DNA of 6,608 bases from Aequorivita sp. (GTDB lineage: Bacteria; Bacteroidota; Bacteroidia; Flavobacteriales; Flavobacteriaceae). Below are positions 6,211-6,608 of the stretch, one piece after another; within the stretch, counting starts at the first letter, position 1, and every line of letters starts with the position of its first letter. The notes under the pieces are model-generated. The model was given only the letters and a program-made list of their open reading frames with translations. It had not been told where the DNA came from and made no database searches. Location: positions 158,535 to 165,142 of the forward strand of contig NVXN01000003.1 of the NCBI GenBank assembly GCA_002733915.1, given 5' to 3'. The position numbers and the translations under genes are program-made.

Positions 6211-6608
6211 TCAAGTTTTAATTTTTTGAAGTAATGCTTTGAAAATGGGATATGAAACGATAATTAGCGAAACGAAAATTCCAATTCCAAAAATGAAGAA
6301 TGAAATGTAATACGGTACGAGCAAATCCTGCATTTCAGAAAACAATCCGCTTTTTGAAACGTACATCCAATAGCTTCTTTTTCCGCCGGCAAGCAACAGT
6401 GAAATCCAAAAAAGAAACAGCGAGATATTAAATGAAAAAAAGCCGCGTCGCACCCATTTTCTATCCGTTTTAAATTGAGGATAAATTTGGTGCACGATAA
6501 AAAATAAGGCTGAAAAAAGTATCGTTGTGTTAATACCAATGGTTGTTCCCATGGAGTGCGCCACCGTAATATGTGTCCCGTGCGTAAAGAAATTGATGGC
6601 CGGAATGG
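6211..6608 (-). CDS. norB: NorB-like heme-copper oxidase subunit (nitric oxide reductase type), C-terminal fragment
   Basis: 131 residues precede the TGA at 6213-6211, and the frame is open to the right edge. The fragment begins IPAINFFTHGTHITVAH, the loop and start of the helix that carries heme ligands in NorB; the canonical NorB text as I recall it reads THGTQITAAHGH. H17 of the fragment matches the heme b3 ligand. The position two residues on, the low-spin heme His in canonical NorB, is M19. Three membrane segments are visible, about residues 13-38, 56-74 and 99-122, consistent with the last three of a 12-helix subunit, ending in a basic tail (KALLQKIKT). The ATG and GTG codons near 6550-6564 lie inside the gene and are not starts. 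Members reduce NO to N2O with quinol or cytochrome c; whether this one is cNor, qNor or another Nor-type branch cannot be decided without the N-terminal part and any norC. A CcoN-type cytochrome oxidase is a less likely alternative. Confidence 0.75.
   Translation of the reverse strand, partial: IPAINFFTHGTHITVAHSMGTTIGINTTILFSALFFIVHQIYPQFKTDRKWVRRGFFSFNISLFLFWISLLLAGGKRSYWMYVSKSGLFSEMQDLLVPYYISFFIFGIGIFVSLIIVSYPIFKALLQKIKT

Noticed and set aside
6211..6564. 117-residue protein starting at the GTG at 6564
   Set aside because: The frame continues upstream to the window edge with NorB-like sequence, so this start is internal to a truncated gene.

Overview
The window is AT-rich, and every convincing gene lies on the minus strand, so transcription runs from high to low coordinates. 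Protein style (NadB, Thioredoxin_9, the NorB-like C-terminus), the lack of Shine-Dalgarno sequences before most starts, and intergenic motifs resembling the Bacteroidota -33/-7 promoter (TTTG ... TAnnTTTG) point to a flavobacterium-like Bacteroidota. This assignment is inference; there is no rRNA or other marker gene here.

Layout in transcription order: (1) 6608-6211, the C-terminal 131 residues of a NorB-like heme-copper (nitric oxide reductase type) subunit, cut by the right edge. (2) 6204-5278, nadA, quinolinate synthase, starting 6 nt after norB. (3) 5278-3728, nadB, L-aspartate oxidase, overlapping nadA by one base (TAATG). (4) 3711-3115, a Thioredoxin_9-type protein with a single active-site cysteine, 16 nt after nadB. 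These four form one tight block. (5) A 227-nt gap with a degenerate 15-bp tandem repeat, two inverted near-complement copies of its core, and a perfect 9-bp inverted repeat over the next start codon. (6) 2887-1619, an acetyl-CoA hydrolase/4-hydroxybutyrate CoA-transferase family protein. (7) 1511-1083, an Rrf2-family regulator with three Fe-S-type cysteines (NsrR/IscR-like). (8) 1037-570, a stand-alone hemerythrin (HHE) protein. (9) 453-1, the N-terminal 151 residues of an RIC/YtfE/ScdA di-iron Fe-S repair protein, cut by the left edge, preceded by a CRP/FNR-like dyad.

The likely theme is nitric oxide and Fe-S homeostasis. The NorB-like subunit would remove NO, the Rrf2 protein would sense NO or Fe-S status, RIC would repair damaged clusters, and the hemerythrin would bind or sense O2, NO or iron. 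NadA is itself a [4Fe-4S] enzyme and a plausible NO target, which may explain why NAD synthesis sits next to the NO reductase gene. The CoA-transferase has no obvious link to this theme. No CRISPR array, tRNA, rRNA, insertion sequence or clearly unknown protein system was found. The less ordinary points are the apparent His-to-Met change at a heme ligand position in the NorB-like protein, the norB-nadA-nadB-trx linkage, and the regulatory dyads and repeats in the gaps.
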